Source of the DNA: Pseudogemmobacter faecipullorum
Lineage (GTDB): Bacteria > Pseudomonadota > Alphaproteobacteria > Rhodobacterales > Rhodobacteraceae
Direction of reading: 5' to 3'
NCBI RefSeq assembly: GCF_020539525.1
Contig: NZ_JACDXX010000012.1
Coordinates: 1 to 64,000, forward strand
Length of the DNA stretch: 64,000 nucleotides
Shown: positions 53,730-63,024 of the stretch, one piece after another
Numbering within the stretch: the first letter of the stretch is position 1
Layout of the letters: each line of letters begins with the position of its first letter
Translations under genes and position numbers: made by a program
The notes under the pieces: generated by a model
The model's database searches: none
Told to the model about the DNA's origin: nothing
Seen by the model: only the letters and a program-made list of their open reading frames with translations

Positions 53730-56563
53730 TGGCCCAGCCTCTCAAGCAGAGCAGGCACATGGACCTGGTCAGATTTATAATTGCCGGTCAGCACATGCAT
53801 GATCAGATTGATGCCAAAGCGCCAGGCGATCTCGCGCTGCTGCTCTCCGGCGGCGCCGCGCCCGACCGGCAGCAAGGGTATACCATTCGCATCGGTGGCC
53901 CAGGCCGCCGCCCAGTCATTGCCGCCGATCACCACCGGGGTCACGCCGTCATTGAGATTACGGAAGGGCGCGCCTTCCTCCTGATCCGCGTCTTCGGGTG
54001 CGGCCTCGACCCAGATCGTACCCTCGCTGAAGCGGCCGGGGAAATTCTGCAGCAGGTAGAAGGTGCGGGTCAGAACGTGATCTTCGGGGATGCGCTCCAG
54101 CGCCGGAATATCCAGCCCCGCCGCGATACGCTGCAGCGCCTGGCCCTCGCCGGTGGCCGCGCCATAACCCGCGACCCCGGCATCGCGGGTGTCAAACAAG
54201 ATCATGCCGCCGGTGCGCAGAAACTGGTTCAGCTTCGCATAGGCGGCGTCGGAGGGGGTCGGAGCATCCGCCGTAACCGGCCAGTAGAGGAAGGGGAAAA
54301 ACGCCAGCTCATCACTTTCCGGATCGACGCCGATCGGCGGCTGCGGCTCGATCGAGGTGCGCTGCCAGAGCCGGTCGCCCAGACCGGCAAGCCCCGCTTC
54401 AGACAATTCGTCAATCTGCGGATCGCCGGTTTTCACATAGGCCAGAGCCACGCCATAGGTGGCCTCAATGGCGAAATCATCGCCAGGCTGCGGCCCTTCG
54501 GGCAGAGCGCCCGCCGGATTGCTGTCCCCGCGGAGCGCGGGGCTCGCAGGGCTCTCCTGAGCCCGGGCTTCCGGGGCGGCAAACGGCAGGAAGGCCAGGA
54601 TCAGCAGCGCCGCCGTGCCGCGCCGCCAGCCTGACAGCCGCCCGGCCAGCCAGAGCGAGGCCAGGATATCGGCGAGCAAAGCCAGCAATCCGGCCGAGAG
54701 GAACCCACCCTTCAGCGAGTGTTCAGGCAAAGCCGCCAGCCCCTCTGGCACCACACCCGGGGGCCAGAGCGCCGGTTCCAGCCTGGTCTCAGCCGCGATG
54801 ACATTCAGCGCCACGCGGCGCTCCTGTCCGGCATAAAGCCCCGGTGGCCAGGCCGGGCCTGGCCCCTCAAGCATTGCTTTCGCCAGATCCTCCCCCGGCA
54901 CGCCCGCCACCTCGCCCGCATCGCGCTCTTCGCCCCAGGCGTTCAGCATCATCTCCGGCACCCAGAGCTGGCCGGCCAGATCCCTGGCCTCGGGCAGCGA
55001 GGGGCGGGTCGAGATCGCCAGCCGCTCCAGCATCTGCATGAACAGGCCCGACAAAGGCAAAGTCGACCATTCGGCATTGGCGGTGACATGGATCAGCACC
55101 ACCTGGCCCTCGCCCAGGATCTTGCGGGTGACCAGCGGTGTGCCGTCATCAAGCGCGGCAATGGTGCGCCCGGCCAGTGTCGGATCGGGCTGGGCCAGAA
55201 CCTGTTCGGCGATCTGCACATCATCGGGAATGGCGAGGCCAAAGAAGGGGCTGCCCTCCGGGAAAGGGGCCAGCTTTTTGGCATCGCCCCAGCTCAGCGC
55301 GCCGCCGAGCGAGCGACCGCCCGCGCGCAGCCGCACCGGCATCAGCGGATCCTCTTCAAACCGGCTCAGATCCGACCCCGCCAGCCGCGGCCCGGCAAAG
55401 CGCAAAAGCAGCCCGCCCTTTTCAACCCAGACCTCCAGCGCCTCCTGCTCGGTGGCGGTCAGCCGCGCCACATCGGCGAGGATCACCACATCCGGGCTGG
55501 CGGGCAAAGCGGTTGAGAGCGGCGCCTCGATCAGATCGGCAACCGGGGCCAGCGCCTGGCGCAGGTAATGCAAAGGCGAAAGCAGCTGCAGCCCCTCGGC
55601 CTGGGCCCCAGGCGAGATCAGCGCCACTTTACGCCGCTTCAGACTGTCATCGGTCAGCGTCACCGCCCCGGCCGAGCGCAGCCCGGCAATCTCAAAGCGG
55701 GTGAGGCGGTTGCGCAGTTCCGGCGGCAGGTCGGTTTCCGCCTCGGCCCGGCTCTGGCCCGGGGCAAAATCAAGCCGGATCCGGGCCAGTTCGCGCTCAA
55801 TCCCCGCCGGATCCGGGCCGCGCCCGATCACCTCGATCTGCGCTGCTGCCCCGCTTTGCAGCCGCGAGGCGGCGACAATCACCGCGCCCTCGCCGAAGCG
55901 CACCGGGTGCAAAGCATAGAGGGCCGCACCGCCCTCAATCACCGTCAGATGGCCTCTGGCGCTGAAAACACCGGCCAGCCTGTCGCGCCCTTCATGCGCC
56001 AGCCCGTCCGAGAGCCAGAGCGTGTCGAAATCCCCGGCCGGAAGCATCGGGACCCAGGCCTCTGCCCCCTGGGGCGCATAGGCCGCAGGCTCCATCGCCG
56101 AGAGCCGCCCGGTCCAGGCCGCGGCGCTGCGGAAGCTGATCGCTTCGGGCAGATCGGTCAGCCGGATCACCGCCACGATGCGCCCGTCGCGCCCGGCCTC
56201 GTCCAGCACCTGGCCCGCGCGCTCAATCCGGCGCGTCCAGTCGCCCGCCTCGGCCCAGCCACCATCCAGCACGATCAGCAGGGGGCCGGAGCCCGCCGGT
56301 TTCGGCTCGGGATGCAGCACCGGCCCGGCAAAGCCAAGGATCAGCGCCGCAATCGCCGCCATGCGCAGCAGCAAAAGCCACCAGGGTGTCTTATCCGTCT
56401 CGGCATCCTCATCCTGCAGCCCCAGCAGAAGCACGACGCCGGGAAAGCGTTTGCGCAGCGGCGCCGGAGGCACGGCGCGCAGCAAAAACCACAGCACCGG
56501 CAAAGCGATCAGCCCCCAGAGCAGCCAGGGTGTCAGAAAACCGATCGGGCCGAACATGACCAT
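53726..56563 (-). CDS. BatA-type / DUF4159 membrane protein
   Basis: A 945-residue membrane protein. The N-terminal BatA-like part (GFLTPWLLWGLIALPVLWFL) has two helices and then a degenerate VWA region (LLIVLDGGWAEAG). Later come extracytoplasmic domains, a second helix pair near residue 640, and a C-terminal DUF4159 domain that starts FAIEATYGVALAYVKTGD and has MILFDTRDAG and FPGRFSEGTIWVE. It overlaps the gene on each side by one to four bases. Such proteins act with MoxR ATPases in envelope stress or assembly of metal enzymes. Confidence 0.83.
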   Translation of the reverse strand: MVMFGPIGFLTPWLLWGLIALPVLWFLLRAVPPAPLRKRFPGVVLLLGLQDEDAETDKTPWWLLLLRMAAIAALILGFAGPVLHPEPKPAGSGPLLIVLDGGWAEAGDWTRRIERAGQVLDEAGRDGRIVAVIRLTDLPEAISFRSAAAWTGRLSAMEPAAYAPQGAEAWVPMLPAGDFDTLWLSDGLAHEGRDRLAGVFSARGHLTVIEGGAALYALHPVRFGEGAVIVAASRLQSGAAAQIEVIGRGPDPAGIERELARIRLDFAPGQSRAEAETDLPPELRNRLTRFEIAGLRSAGAVTLTDDSLKRRKVALISPGAQAEGLQLLSPLHYLRQALAPVADLIEAPLSTALPASPDVVILADVARLTATEQEALEVWVEKGGLLLRFAGPRLAGSDLSRFEEDPLMPVRLRAGGRSLGGALSWGDAKKLAPFPEGSPFFGLAIPDDVQIAEQVLAQPDPTLAGRTIAALDDGTPLVTRKILGEGQVVLIHVTANAEWSTLPLSGLFMQMLERLAISTRPSLPEARDLAGQLWVPEMMLNAWGEERDAGEVAGVPGEDLAKAMLEGPGPAWPPGLYAGQERRVALNVIAAETRLEPALWPPGVVPEGLAALPEHSLKGGFLSAGLLALLADILASLWLAGRLSGWRRGTAALLILAFLPFAAPEARAQESPASPALRGDSNPAGALPEGPQPGDDFAIEATYGVALAYVKTGDPQIDELSEAGLAGLGDRLWQRTSIEPQPPIGVDPESDELAFFPFLYWPVTADAPTPSDAAYAKLNQFLRTGGMILFDTRDAGVAGYGAATGEGQALQRIAAGLDIPALERIPEDHVLTRTFYLLQNFPGRFSEGTIWVEAAPEDADQEEGAPFRNLNDGVTPVVIGGNDWAAAWATDANGIPLLPVGRGAAGEQQREIAWRFGINLIMHVLTGNYKSDQVHVPALLERLGQ

Positions 56564-57435
56564 CAGCCGCCCCCCTGCAATGCGCGGTAAAGCCAGAGCA
56601 AAGCCGGTTGTGCGGGCTGGCCGGTGTGATGGGTGAAAAACTGCCAGCCAACGGCGCGGCTGAGCGCGGTCAGGCGGTCTTTGCGCGCGGCCAGACGGGC
56701 GAGGTAGCGGCTGCGCAATTCGCCTGCCTGCTGGGTCTCATGGCGGACAGCGCCGCCCATCGATTCGAAGACCACCCTGCCGTCGAAGGGGAAATCCTCT
56801 TCCGCCGGATCAAGGATCTGCACCAGCGCGCCTTTGACACCGCGATCCGCCGCCTTTGCCAGCGATGCCTCTACCCCCTCGAGCGGGCCGAGGAAATCCG
56901 AGAAGAACACGGCGCGGCCATGGCTGACCATGCCTGCGGTCTCGGGCGCGGCATAATCCTGCGTGGCCGTTTCCGCCGCGCGCGCCAGATCCTGGACCAG
57001 GCGCAAAAGATGGCTGCGGCCCGAACGCGGCGGGGCCAGCCCGGCAAGCCCGACCCTTTCACCGCCGCGCAGCAACAGGACCGACAGAGCCAGCGCCAGC
57101 AGCCGGGCGCGCTCGCCTTTGGCCGCGCGGGATATATCGCCGCAAAAGCTCATGCTTTTCGACGGATCGACCCAGAGGGTGACCGATTGCGCCGCCTGCC
57201 ATTCGCGTTCACGGATGAAATGCCCGTCCGAGCGGGCCGAGCGGCGCCAGTCAATCGCCCGCGCCGGATCGCCCTGATGCGCGGCGCGGTATTGCCAGAA
57301 TTCATCGCCCGATCCGGCACGGCGACGACCATGTTCGCCCAGCATCAGCGTGGCTGCCAGCAGCTCGGCCTCGGCCAGCAGCGCCGGCAGCGACTGGCCG
57401 AGCGCCTCGGCCCGCGCTTGCAGCAGGCTGGTCAC
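56563..57435 (-). CDS. DUF58-domain protein
   Basis: A 290-residue cytoplasmic protein. The signature RRAGSGDEFWQYRAAHQGDPARAIDWRRSA (about residues 37-66) is the DUF58 motif. A VWA-like fold follows, with LWVDPSKSMSF (a MIDAS-type DPSKS) and FFSDFLGP. In known systems it partners MoxR and brings the client proteins. It overlaps the MoxR gene by 4 bp. Confidence 0.9.
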   Translation of the reverse strand: MTSLLQARAEALGQSLPALLAEAELLAATLMLGEHGRRRAGSGDEFWQYRAAHQGDPARAIDWRRSARSDGHFIREREWQAAQSVTLWVDPSKSMSFCGDISRAAKGERARLLALALSVLLLRGGERVGLAGLAPPRSGRSHLLRLVQDLARAAETATQDYAAPETAGMVSHGRAVFFSDFLGPLEGVEASLAKAADRGVKGALVQILDPAEEDFPFDGRVVFESMGGAVRHETQQAGELRSRYLARLAARKDRLTALSRAVGWQFFTHHTGQPAQPALLWLYRALQGGG

Positions 57436-58448
57436 GCGGCAGCCTCAAGCCCGAGAATGCGCGCCGAGGTCCGCGAGATCAGCTCCGGCAGGGTCTCGCC
57501 CCGGGCGCGGGCGGCAAAGGACAAAGACATCCGGTGCGTCAGCGTGGCCTGGGCCAGCGCTGCCACATCCTCAACCGAGGGGACAAGGCGGCCCTGCAGC
57601 AAAGCCCGCGCCCGTACCGTCAGCATCAGCGCCTGAGCGGCCCGCGGACCGGGGCCCCAGGCGAGGCTGTCTTTCAGATCGCGGCCCTCGGCCTCGCCCG
57701 GACGGCAGGCGCGGACCAGATCGAGGATGGCCTCAACCACTTTCTCACCGACCGGCATACGGCGGATCAGCGCCTGGGCAGCCAGCAGCGAGCCGGTGTC
57801 AAACACCTGTTTCGCCTCGCCTTCCTCGGTGCCGGTGGTGGCGAGGATGATGGCGCGCTCGACCGCGCGCGAGGGGTAATCAACATCGACCTGAACGAGG
57901 AAGCGGTCGAGCTGCGCCTCGGGCAAAGGATAGGTGCCCTCCTGTTCAATCGGGTTCTGCGTCGCCAGAACATGGAAGGGGCGGCCCAGCGGGCGGTGCT
58001 GCCCGGCGACGGTCACTTCCTTTTCCTGCATCGCCTGCAGCAAGGCCGATTGCGTACGCGGGCTGGCACGGTTGATCTCATCGGCCAGCAAAAGCTGACA
58101 GAACACCGGCCCCTCGAGGAAGCGAAACGCCCGGCTGCCATCCTGCGCGGTTTCCAGCACTTCCGAGCCGATGATATCGGCGGGCATCAGATCGGGGGTG
58201 AACTGGATGCGGTTCGCATTCAGCCCCATCACCGTGCCGAGCGTATCGACCAGACGGGTCTTGCCAAGGCCCGGCAGACCGACCAGCAGCGCATGCCCCC
58301 CGCAGAGCAGCGCCGAGAGCACCAGCTCGACCACTTTTTCCTGGCCGATGAAGCGGCGCTCGATTGAGCTGCGTGCCTCAGAAAGCCGCGCTCCGAGCGC
58401 CTCGATCCCGGCCACGAGGGCCTGGTCTGCACCGGCAAGGTCCTGCAT
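57432..58448 (-). CDS. MoxR-family AAA+ ATPase
   Basis: A 338-residue AAA+ chaperone. Walker A is GLPGLGKTR (residues 57-65), and Walker B is LLADEINRASPRTQSALLQAM with the catalytic acid. The sensor region ATQNPIEQEGTYPLPEAQ, which identifies MoxR, is intact. It is the first gene of the four-gene operon; its ATG at 58448 follows GGGAG 10 nt upstream. The upstream in-frame extension is unlikely to be coding. Together the four genes form a MoxR/VWA chaperone module. Confidence 0.93.
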   Translation of the reverse strand: MQDLAGADQALVAGIEALGARLSEARSSIERRFIGQEKVVELVLSALLCGGHALLVGLPGLGKTRLVDTLGTVMGLNANRIQFTPDLMPADIIGSEVLETAQDGSRAFRFLEGPVFCQLLLADEINRASPRTQSALLQAMQEKEVTVAGQHRPLGRPFHVLATQNPIEQEGTYPLPEAQLDRFLVQVDVDYPSRAVERAIILATTGTEEGEAKQVFDTGSLLAAQALIRRMPVGEKVVEAILDLVRACRPGEAEGRDLKDSLAWGPGPRAAQALMLTVRARALLQGRLVPSVEDVAALAQATLTHRMSLSFAARARGETLPELISRTSARILGLEAAA

Positions 58449-58708
58449 CGAAAAGCTCCCTGATCTTCTGTTGCGCTGTATTAGATCGAAATCCCGCGCC
58501 GGGTACAAACAGCAAAACCCGACCCCCAGCCGGGCAGGCACAAATCCTCGTGAGAGCGCCGGCGGAGCAGGCTGCCGGGCCGCCGCCCCGGGATAATCTG
58601 CAAAGGCGGCGGAACAAAGACCAGAGCACGCGATTGTCAGCCAGCCCCCCCTTGCCAGAACCGGTGCAAGCGCGGAAACAGGGCGCAGTGATCCGGGAGA
58701 AGGCCAGG

Positions 58709-59299
58709 ATGGCACAGGAAGATGCAAAATCGCCTTCGGCAGAAGGACTGGCTGCGGCCGCGAGTTCGGCGGCAAAGGGCGGGAAACTGCCCCCCGTTCA
58801 TCTGTGGAACCCCGATTTCTGCGGTGATCTTGATATCCGCATCGCCCGCGACGGCACCTGGTATTATCTCGGCTCTCCGATTGGCCGCGCGCCGCTGGTG
58901 AAGCTTTTCTCCTCGATCCTGAAGCTGGAAGCGGGAAAATACTACCTGGTCACCCCGGTCGAGAAGGTCGGGATCACGGTCGAGGATGCGCCGCTGCATG
59001 CGGTGGATTTTGAGGTCTCGGGCCAGGGTCGCGATCAGAGCCTGACCTTTACCACCCGCACTGAGGATGTGGTCACCGCCGGACCCGGACATGTTCTGCG
59101 CATTGTCCAGGACCCGGCGAGCGACGCCCCCTCGCCCTATATCATGGTGCGCGCCGGGCTTGAGGCCCGGATTGACCGCAAAAGCTTCTTCCGTCTGGTG
59201 GATTTGGGTTGCCACGAGACCCACGAGGGGGATAGCTGGTTCGGCCTCTGGTCCTCGGGGCAGTTTTTTCCGGTAATCCGATCTTCAGAACTGGCCTGA
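58709..59299 (+). CDS. DUF1285-family protein
   Basis: A 196-residue cytoplasmic protein. After an Ala/Ser-rich tail it has PPVHLWNPDFCGDLDIRI and GTWYYLGSPIGR, and later HETHEGDSWFGLWSSGQFFPV, the DUF1285 pattern. Its function is unknown. I start at the ATG at 58709, after a GGGAGAAGG ribosome site; upstream in-frame codons lie in the divergent promoter gap. It is 10 bp from the following isomerase gene and thus in one operon with it. The gap 58449-58708 shows nothing I can name. Confidence 0.88.
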   Translation: MAQEDAKSPSAEGLAAAASSAAKGGKLPPVHLWNPDFCGDLDIRIARDGTWYYLGSPIGRAPLVKLFSSILKLEAGKYYLVTPVEKVGITVEDAPLHAVDFEVSGQGRDQSLTFTTRTEDVVTAGPGHVLRIVQDPASDAPSPYIMVRAGLEARIDRKSFFRLVDLGCHETHEGDSWFGLWSSGQFFPVIRSSELA

Positions 59300-59309
59300 C
59301 CCCATTCCC

Positions 59310-60083
59310 ATGCCCCGCTTTGCCGCCAATCTGACCCTGCTCTTCACCGAAGTGCCGATGCTCGACCGCCCCGACTGGGCGCGTCGCACCGGCTTTGACG
59401 GCGTTGAGGTTTTGTTTCCCTATGATCACCCGGTTGCCGACTGGGAACGGGCTCTGGGCGATCTGCCGCTCGTGCTGATCAATACCCCGCCCGGGGACTG
59501 GCTCTCGGGGGATCGGGGCTTTGCCGCGCGTCCGGGCGATGAGACCACCTTCCGCGATGGTTTCCTGCATGCCGCCGATTATGCCACCCGGCTGAAAGTG
59601 CCGACGGTGCATGTGATGGCAGGTGTGGCGCGCGGCCCCCAGGCCGAGGCGGTTTTCACCGAGAACCTCGCCTGGGCCGCCGAACAGGCGCCGAATCTGC
59701 GGCTGACCATCGAGCCGCTGAACCCCGAGGATATGCCCGGCTATTTCCTCAATGATTTCGATCAGGCGGCGCGGATCCTTGATGATCTGAACCATCCCCG
59801 CATCGGTCTGCAATTCGACATCTGGCATGCGGCCCGGCTGCATGGCGATGCCGAAAGGGTCTGGGAAGACCATGAAGCGCGGGTCAATCATGTACAGATC
59901 GCCGGTTTCCCCTCGCGCAATGAGCCTGGCGGCGGTGGCTTCTCGCTGCCGAGGCTCTGCGATGCGGTGGCGGGGCTGGATCAGGTCTGGATCGGCGCCG
60001 AATACCGCCCGGCACGCGGCACGGCCCAGGGGCTGTTCTGGCTTCAGGCGCTGAAATCACGCGACCGGCTGATCGGCGACTGA
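59310..60083 (+). CDS. Hydroxypyruvate isomerase-like TIM-barrel protein
   Basis: A 257-residue sugar-phosphate-isomerase-like TIM barrel of the Hyi family. It has FDGVEVLFPYDHP, the metal-binding LTIEPLNPEDMPGYFL (catalytic Glu), and LQFDIWHAARLHGD, then HVQIAGFPSRNEPG. It would interconvert hydroxypyruvate and tartronate semialdehyde, or 2-oxo-tetronate forms. The presence of glycolate oxidase in the same window is consistent with glyoxylate metabolism, but they are 9 kb apart. Confidence 0.87.
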   Translation: MPRFAANLTLLFTEVPMLDRPDWARRTGFDGVEVLFPYDHPVADWERALGDLPLVLINTPPGDWLSGDRGFAARPGDETTFRDGFLHAADYATRLKVPTVHVMAGVARGPQAEAVFTENLAWAAEQAPNLRLTIEPLNPEDMPGYFLNDFDQAARILDDLNHPRIGLQFDIWHAARLHGDAERVWEDHEARVNHVQIAGFPSRNEPGGGGFSLPRLCDAVAGLDQVWIGAEYRPARGTAQGLFWLQALKSRDRLIGD

Positions 60084-60122
60084 TCCCCTGCCGGAAGGCC
60101 CGGCCCCAAAACCTGACAAAGT

Positions 60123-60154
60123 GAAAGGGCCCCGGCATGTTCCGGGGCTTTTTC
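60123..60154. terminator. Terminator after the isomerase gene
   Basis: GCCCCGG/CCGGGGC around a 6-nt loop is followed by TTTTTC on the plus strand. It may also weakly end the convergent dsbA-like gene. Confidence 0.85.
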
Positions 60155-60190
60155 ATTTCCAAAGCAAAATGTTATCAGCCGCAGGGATGG

Positions 60191-60829
60191 CTAGAGCAGC
60201 TGTGCGCGGGCATTGGCCACCAGCTTTTGAAGATCTTTCAGGCTTTGCCCGCCAAACAGCCCGTCATGGCCGGCAATAAAGGTCGGCGTGCCTGCCAGGC
60301 CCAGATGATCGCCAAGCGCCATGCTGTGATCGATATGCGCCAGCACATCGGCCGAGCCGGCATCAGCCTTCAGCTTGTCCAGGTCAAGCCCCGCCGCTTT
60401 GGCAGCCCGGGTTGCGGTCGCCTTTCCGGCCCGCCCCTTCTCCGCCATCAGCGCCTTATGAAACGCCAGATATTTTCCCTGTTTCAGCGCCGCGAGCGAG
60501 AAGGTCGAGGCCTCATAGCTGTCTTCGCCAAAGATCGGCCATTCGCGGAACACCAGCCGCAGCTGCGGATCGGCAGCCACCAGCTGCAGCATCACCGGCA
60601 TGATCTTGCGGCACCAGGGGCAGTTATAGTCAAAGAATTCGGTCAGGGTGATATTGCCTGCCGGATTGCCCAGCACCGGCGCCATGCCCTCGCGCTCAAT
60701 CGCCGCGCGCAGTTCCGACGGCATCGGATTGTCATGAGGCTGCGCCTGCGCCGCACCCGGGCCAGGCCGGAGCAGTAAAGCCCCTGCCGCCCCGGCTCCA
60801 AGGCTCAGAAATCCGCGCCGGTCGCTCAT
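60191..60829 (-). CDS. DsbA-like thiol-disulfide oxidoreductase
   Basis: A 212-residue periplasmic thioredoxin-fold protein. The N-terminus is a Tat-like signal (DRRGFLSLG, residues 3-11). The active site is CPWC at residues 70-73 in FFDYNCPWCRK. The cis-Pro lies in LAGTPTFIAGHDGLFGGQ. An insertion of helices separates the two halves, as in DsbA and BdbD proteins. It should form or exchange disulfides in exported proteins. I start at the ATG at 60829, 8 nt after AGGA; an ATG at 60835 has poor spacing. Confidence 0.9.
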   Translation of the reverse strand: MSDRRGFLSLGAGAAGALLLRPGPGAAQAQPHDNPMPSELRAAIEREGMAPVLGNPAGNITLTEFFDYNCPWCRKIMPVMLQLVAADPQLRLVFREWPIFGEDSYEASTFSLAALKQGKYLAFHKALMAEKGRAGKATATRAAKAAGLDLDKLKADAGSADVLAHIDHSMALGDHLGLAGTPTFIAGHDGLFGGQSLKDLQKLVANARAQLL

Positions 60830-60866
60830 CTGCATTATCCTGTCCCTCTTCGGCGCAGCCACAGTC

Positions 60867-61433
60867 TCAGATCAGCCGGACCCGCGTGCCAACCGGCACC
60901 ATAGCGAAAAGCTCGGCAATATGTTCATTATAAAGGCCTACACAGCCCGAAGACGAGGGCCGCCCGATCTTGCGCGTGTCATGGGTGCCATGGATCAGAT
61001 AGGCCGGCCAGGAGAGATAGAGCGCATGGGTGCCGAGCGGATTATCCGGCCCCGGCGGCAGGAAAGCCGGCAGGCTGGGATCGCGTTCCCTCATATTGGC
61101 GGTCGGCGTCCAGCTCGGGCCCACTTTCTTGCGCACCACTTCGGTATAGCCGCGCCGGGTCAGCTCTTCGGTCAGCGGGATAGAGCTGGGGTAGAGCCGG
61201 TAATCCTCGCCATTGCCGGCCCAGTAATGCACCGCGCGCGAGGCGAAATCGGCGACGATCACTCCACTCCCGAGCCGGTCGAAATGATCGCGCCAGCTCT
61301 GCATGCGAAAGGCCGAGGAATTGTGACGCGGCGCGGCGCCCTCGGCTGCCAGCAAAAGCGTGGGCGCGGCGAGCGCCACCAGACCCGCGCCCGCCCCCAG
61401 AAGCGCGCGCCGTTTCATCAGATTGCCACTCAT
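60867..61433 (-). CDS. L,D-transpeptidase (YkuD family)
   Basis: A 188-residue exported protein. Two Arg followed by a hydrophobic core (MKRRALLGAGAGLVALAAP) is a Tat- or Sec-type signal. The YkuD domain has YLIHGTHDTRKIG and SSSGCVGLYNEH, with catalytic Cys164 in the C-terminal part and the His about 15 residues earlier. The Arg that usually follows the Cys (SxGCxR) is Gly here. It would crosslink peptidoglycan stems or attach proteins. It lies 37 bp before the DsbA-like gene, which is cotranscribed. Confidence 0.88.
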   Translation of the reverse strand: MSGNLMKRRALLGAGAGLVALAAPTLLLAAEGAAPRHNSSAFRMQSWRDHFDRLGSGVIVADFASRAVHYWAGNGEDYRLYPSSIPLTEELTRRGYTEVVRKKVGPSWTPTANMRERDPSLPAFLPPGPDNPLGTHALYLSWPAYLIHGTHDTRKIGRPSSSGCVGLYNEHIAELFAMVPVGTRVRLI

Positions 61434-61478
61434 GACCCTACACTCCGTCTGTTTCCGGCAGCTTAAGTGCGGCAAGGT

Positions 61479-61521
61479 GCAAAATTAACCCCGCTGCCGA
61501 TCACAATCAGCGCAGCGGGGT
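61479..61521 (-). terminator. Terminator of the efflux operon
   Basis: On the minus strand the 10-bp stem ACCCCGCTGC/GCAGCGGGGT is followed by TAATTTTG, 35 bp after the outer-membrane channel gene. Confidence 0.75.
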
Positions 61522-61555
61522 CACAGAGATGTGAATGTACCGGGCGCGGGCCCGA

Positions 61556-62932
61556 TTATTGCAGGGGCGAGCCCGCCGCGACCGAAAGCGAGACATAGCC
61601 CGCCGCCAGGTCACGTACCGCACCGGCAAGGGCACTGCGCGCGCTCAGCAGGTTGCGCTCGGCATCGAGGACGGTGAAGAAATCGGTCTGCCCCGAGCCC
61701 CAGGCCTCACGCGCCAGCGAGACCGTTTCCTGGGCATTGGCCACCAGACGACGCTGCGCCGCCACGTTGGAAGCGCCGCGGTTCCAGGCCGAAAGCCCGT
61801 TCTCGACCTCTTCCACCGCATTCAGCACCGAACCACGCCATTTCAGCTCGGCCTGGACCGCATTGGCCTCTGCCGCCGAGAGACGCGCCTTATTCGCCCC
61901 GCCGGTGAAGATCGGCAGGTTGATCTGCGGACCGATCGCCCAGGAGGTCGGATTGGCGCCGCCGCGGATATTGGCCGGGGTAATCGAGCCCGAAAGCGTG
62001 ACCGAGGGCCAGAAGGCGGCCTCTGCCACACCGACGCGGGCGGCGGCGGCGGCAAGACCTTTTTCGGCAATAGCCACATCGGGACGGGCACGGATGACAT
62101 CAGCTGGCAGGCCGACCGAGGGTTTGAACCGCGCCGAAGGCTGCGAGGCGCCTTTCTGCAGCTGCGGGCGCAGCGTGGCCGAGCGGCTGTTGACCAGCGA
62201 GGCAAGGCGGTTCAGCGAGCGGTCAAAGCCGATCTCCAGCGCCGGCAGGCTGGCCTGGGCCTGGGCCACGGCCTGCTCGGCCTGCAGCTGGTCCAGACGG
62301 CTGGCCTGACCCACCTCAACCATATCCCGGGTCAGATTCAGGGTTTCCTGGCGGCTGGTGATGCTCTGCCGGGTCAGCGCGATGCTTTCCTGATAGAAGC
62401 GCAGATCAATATAGGCCGAAGTCACGGCCGCAGCCACGGTGCGCCGGGCGACTTCCTGCGACAGCTTCGCCGCCTCCCATTCCGCGACAGCCGCCGCGCG
62501 GGCAGCGCGGTTGCCGCCAAAGATATCAATCATCCACGAGGTCGAGAGCGTGGCCGAGGTGGATTCGGTGATCCCCCCCTGGGTGCTCTCGGCCCGGCTG
62601 GCATTCGCCCCGGCGCTGACGCCGGGCAGATCGGCGGCACGGGTGATCTGTGCCGCAGCCTCGGCCGCATCAATCGCCGCAATCGCTTCCTGGATCGAGA
62701 GGTTGCGCGACAGCCCCTGGCGGATCAGCCCGTCAAGGGTAGGATCACGGAAGCTCTGCCACCAGGCACCACTGGCGCTGCGGCCGGGCGCGCTGGCGGC
62801 GAAACTGCCGGCCAGATCCGGCGTCGGCCTGGTAAACTCCGTGGTCGCACAGGCGGCCAGCGCCAGGGTCAGCGGGAAAATGGTCAGGAAGCGGCCAGGC
62901 CGCGCGCGCCGGGGAAGAGATGTGCTGCTCAT
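61556..62932 (-). CDS. Outer-membrane efflux channel lipoprotein (OprM/NodT family)
   Basis: A 458-residue TolC-like channel. It has a lipoprotein signal ending in the lipobox LAAC (about residue 28), then the family motif GAWWQSFRDPTLDGLIRQGLSRNLSIQEA. The two long helical repeats contain LPLFTGG-like LPIFTGGANKARLSAAEA and end with AVRDLAAGYVSLSVAAGSPL. It forms the exit duct of the RND system whose inner-membrane pump is just upstream. Confidence 0.93.
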   Translation of the reverse strand: MSSTSLPRRARPGRFLTIFPLTLALAACATTEFTRPTPDLAGSFAASAPGRSASGAWWQSFRDPTLDGLIRQGLSRNLSIQEAIAAIDAAEAAAQITRAADLPGVSAGANASRAESTQGGITESTSATLSTSWMIDIFGGNRAARAAAVAEWEAAKLSQEVARRTVAAAVTSAYIDLRFYQESIALTRQSITSRQETLNLTRDMVEVGQASRLDQLQAEQAVAQAQASLPALEIGFDRSLNRLASLVNSRSATLRPQLQKGASQPSARFKPSVGLPADVIRARPDVAIAEKGLAAAAARVGVAEAAFWPSVTLSGSITPANIRGGANPTSWAIGPQINLPIFTGGANKARLSAAEANAVQAELKWRGSVLNAVEEVENGLSAWNRGASNVAAQRRLVANAQETVSLAREAWGSGQTDFFTVLDAERNLLSARSALAGAVRDLAAGYVSLSVAAGSPLQ

Positions 62933-63024
62933 GGTTTCTTCTTTTCAGATCGCGGAAACGGCGTGGCCGCAGTTTTTGGAAAGGGTGACAGGGGCACGGC
63001 TCAGACCACGCCCCCGCTGTTATC

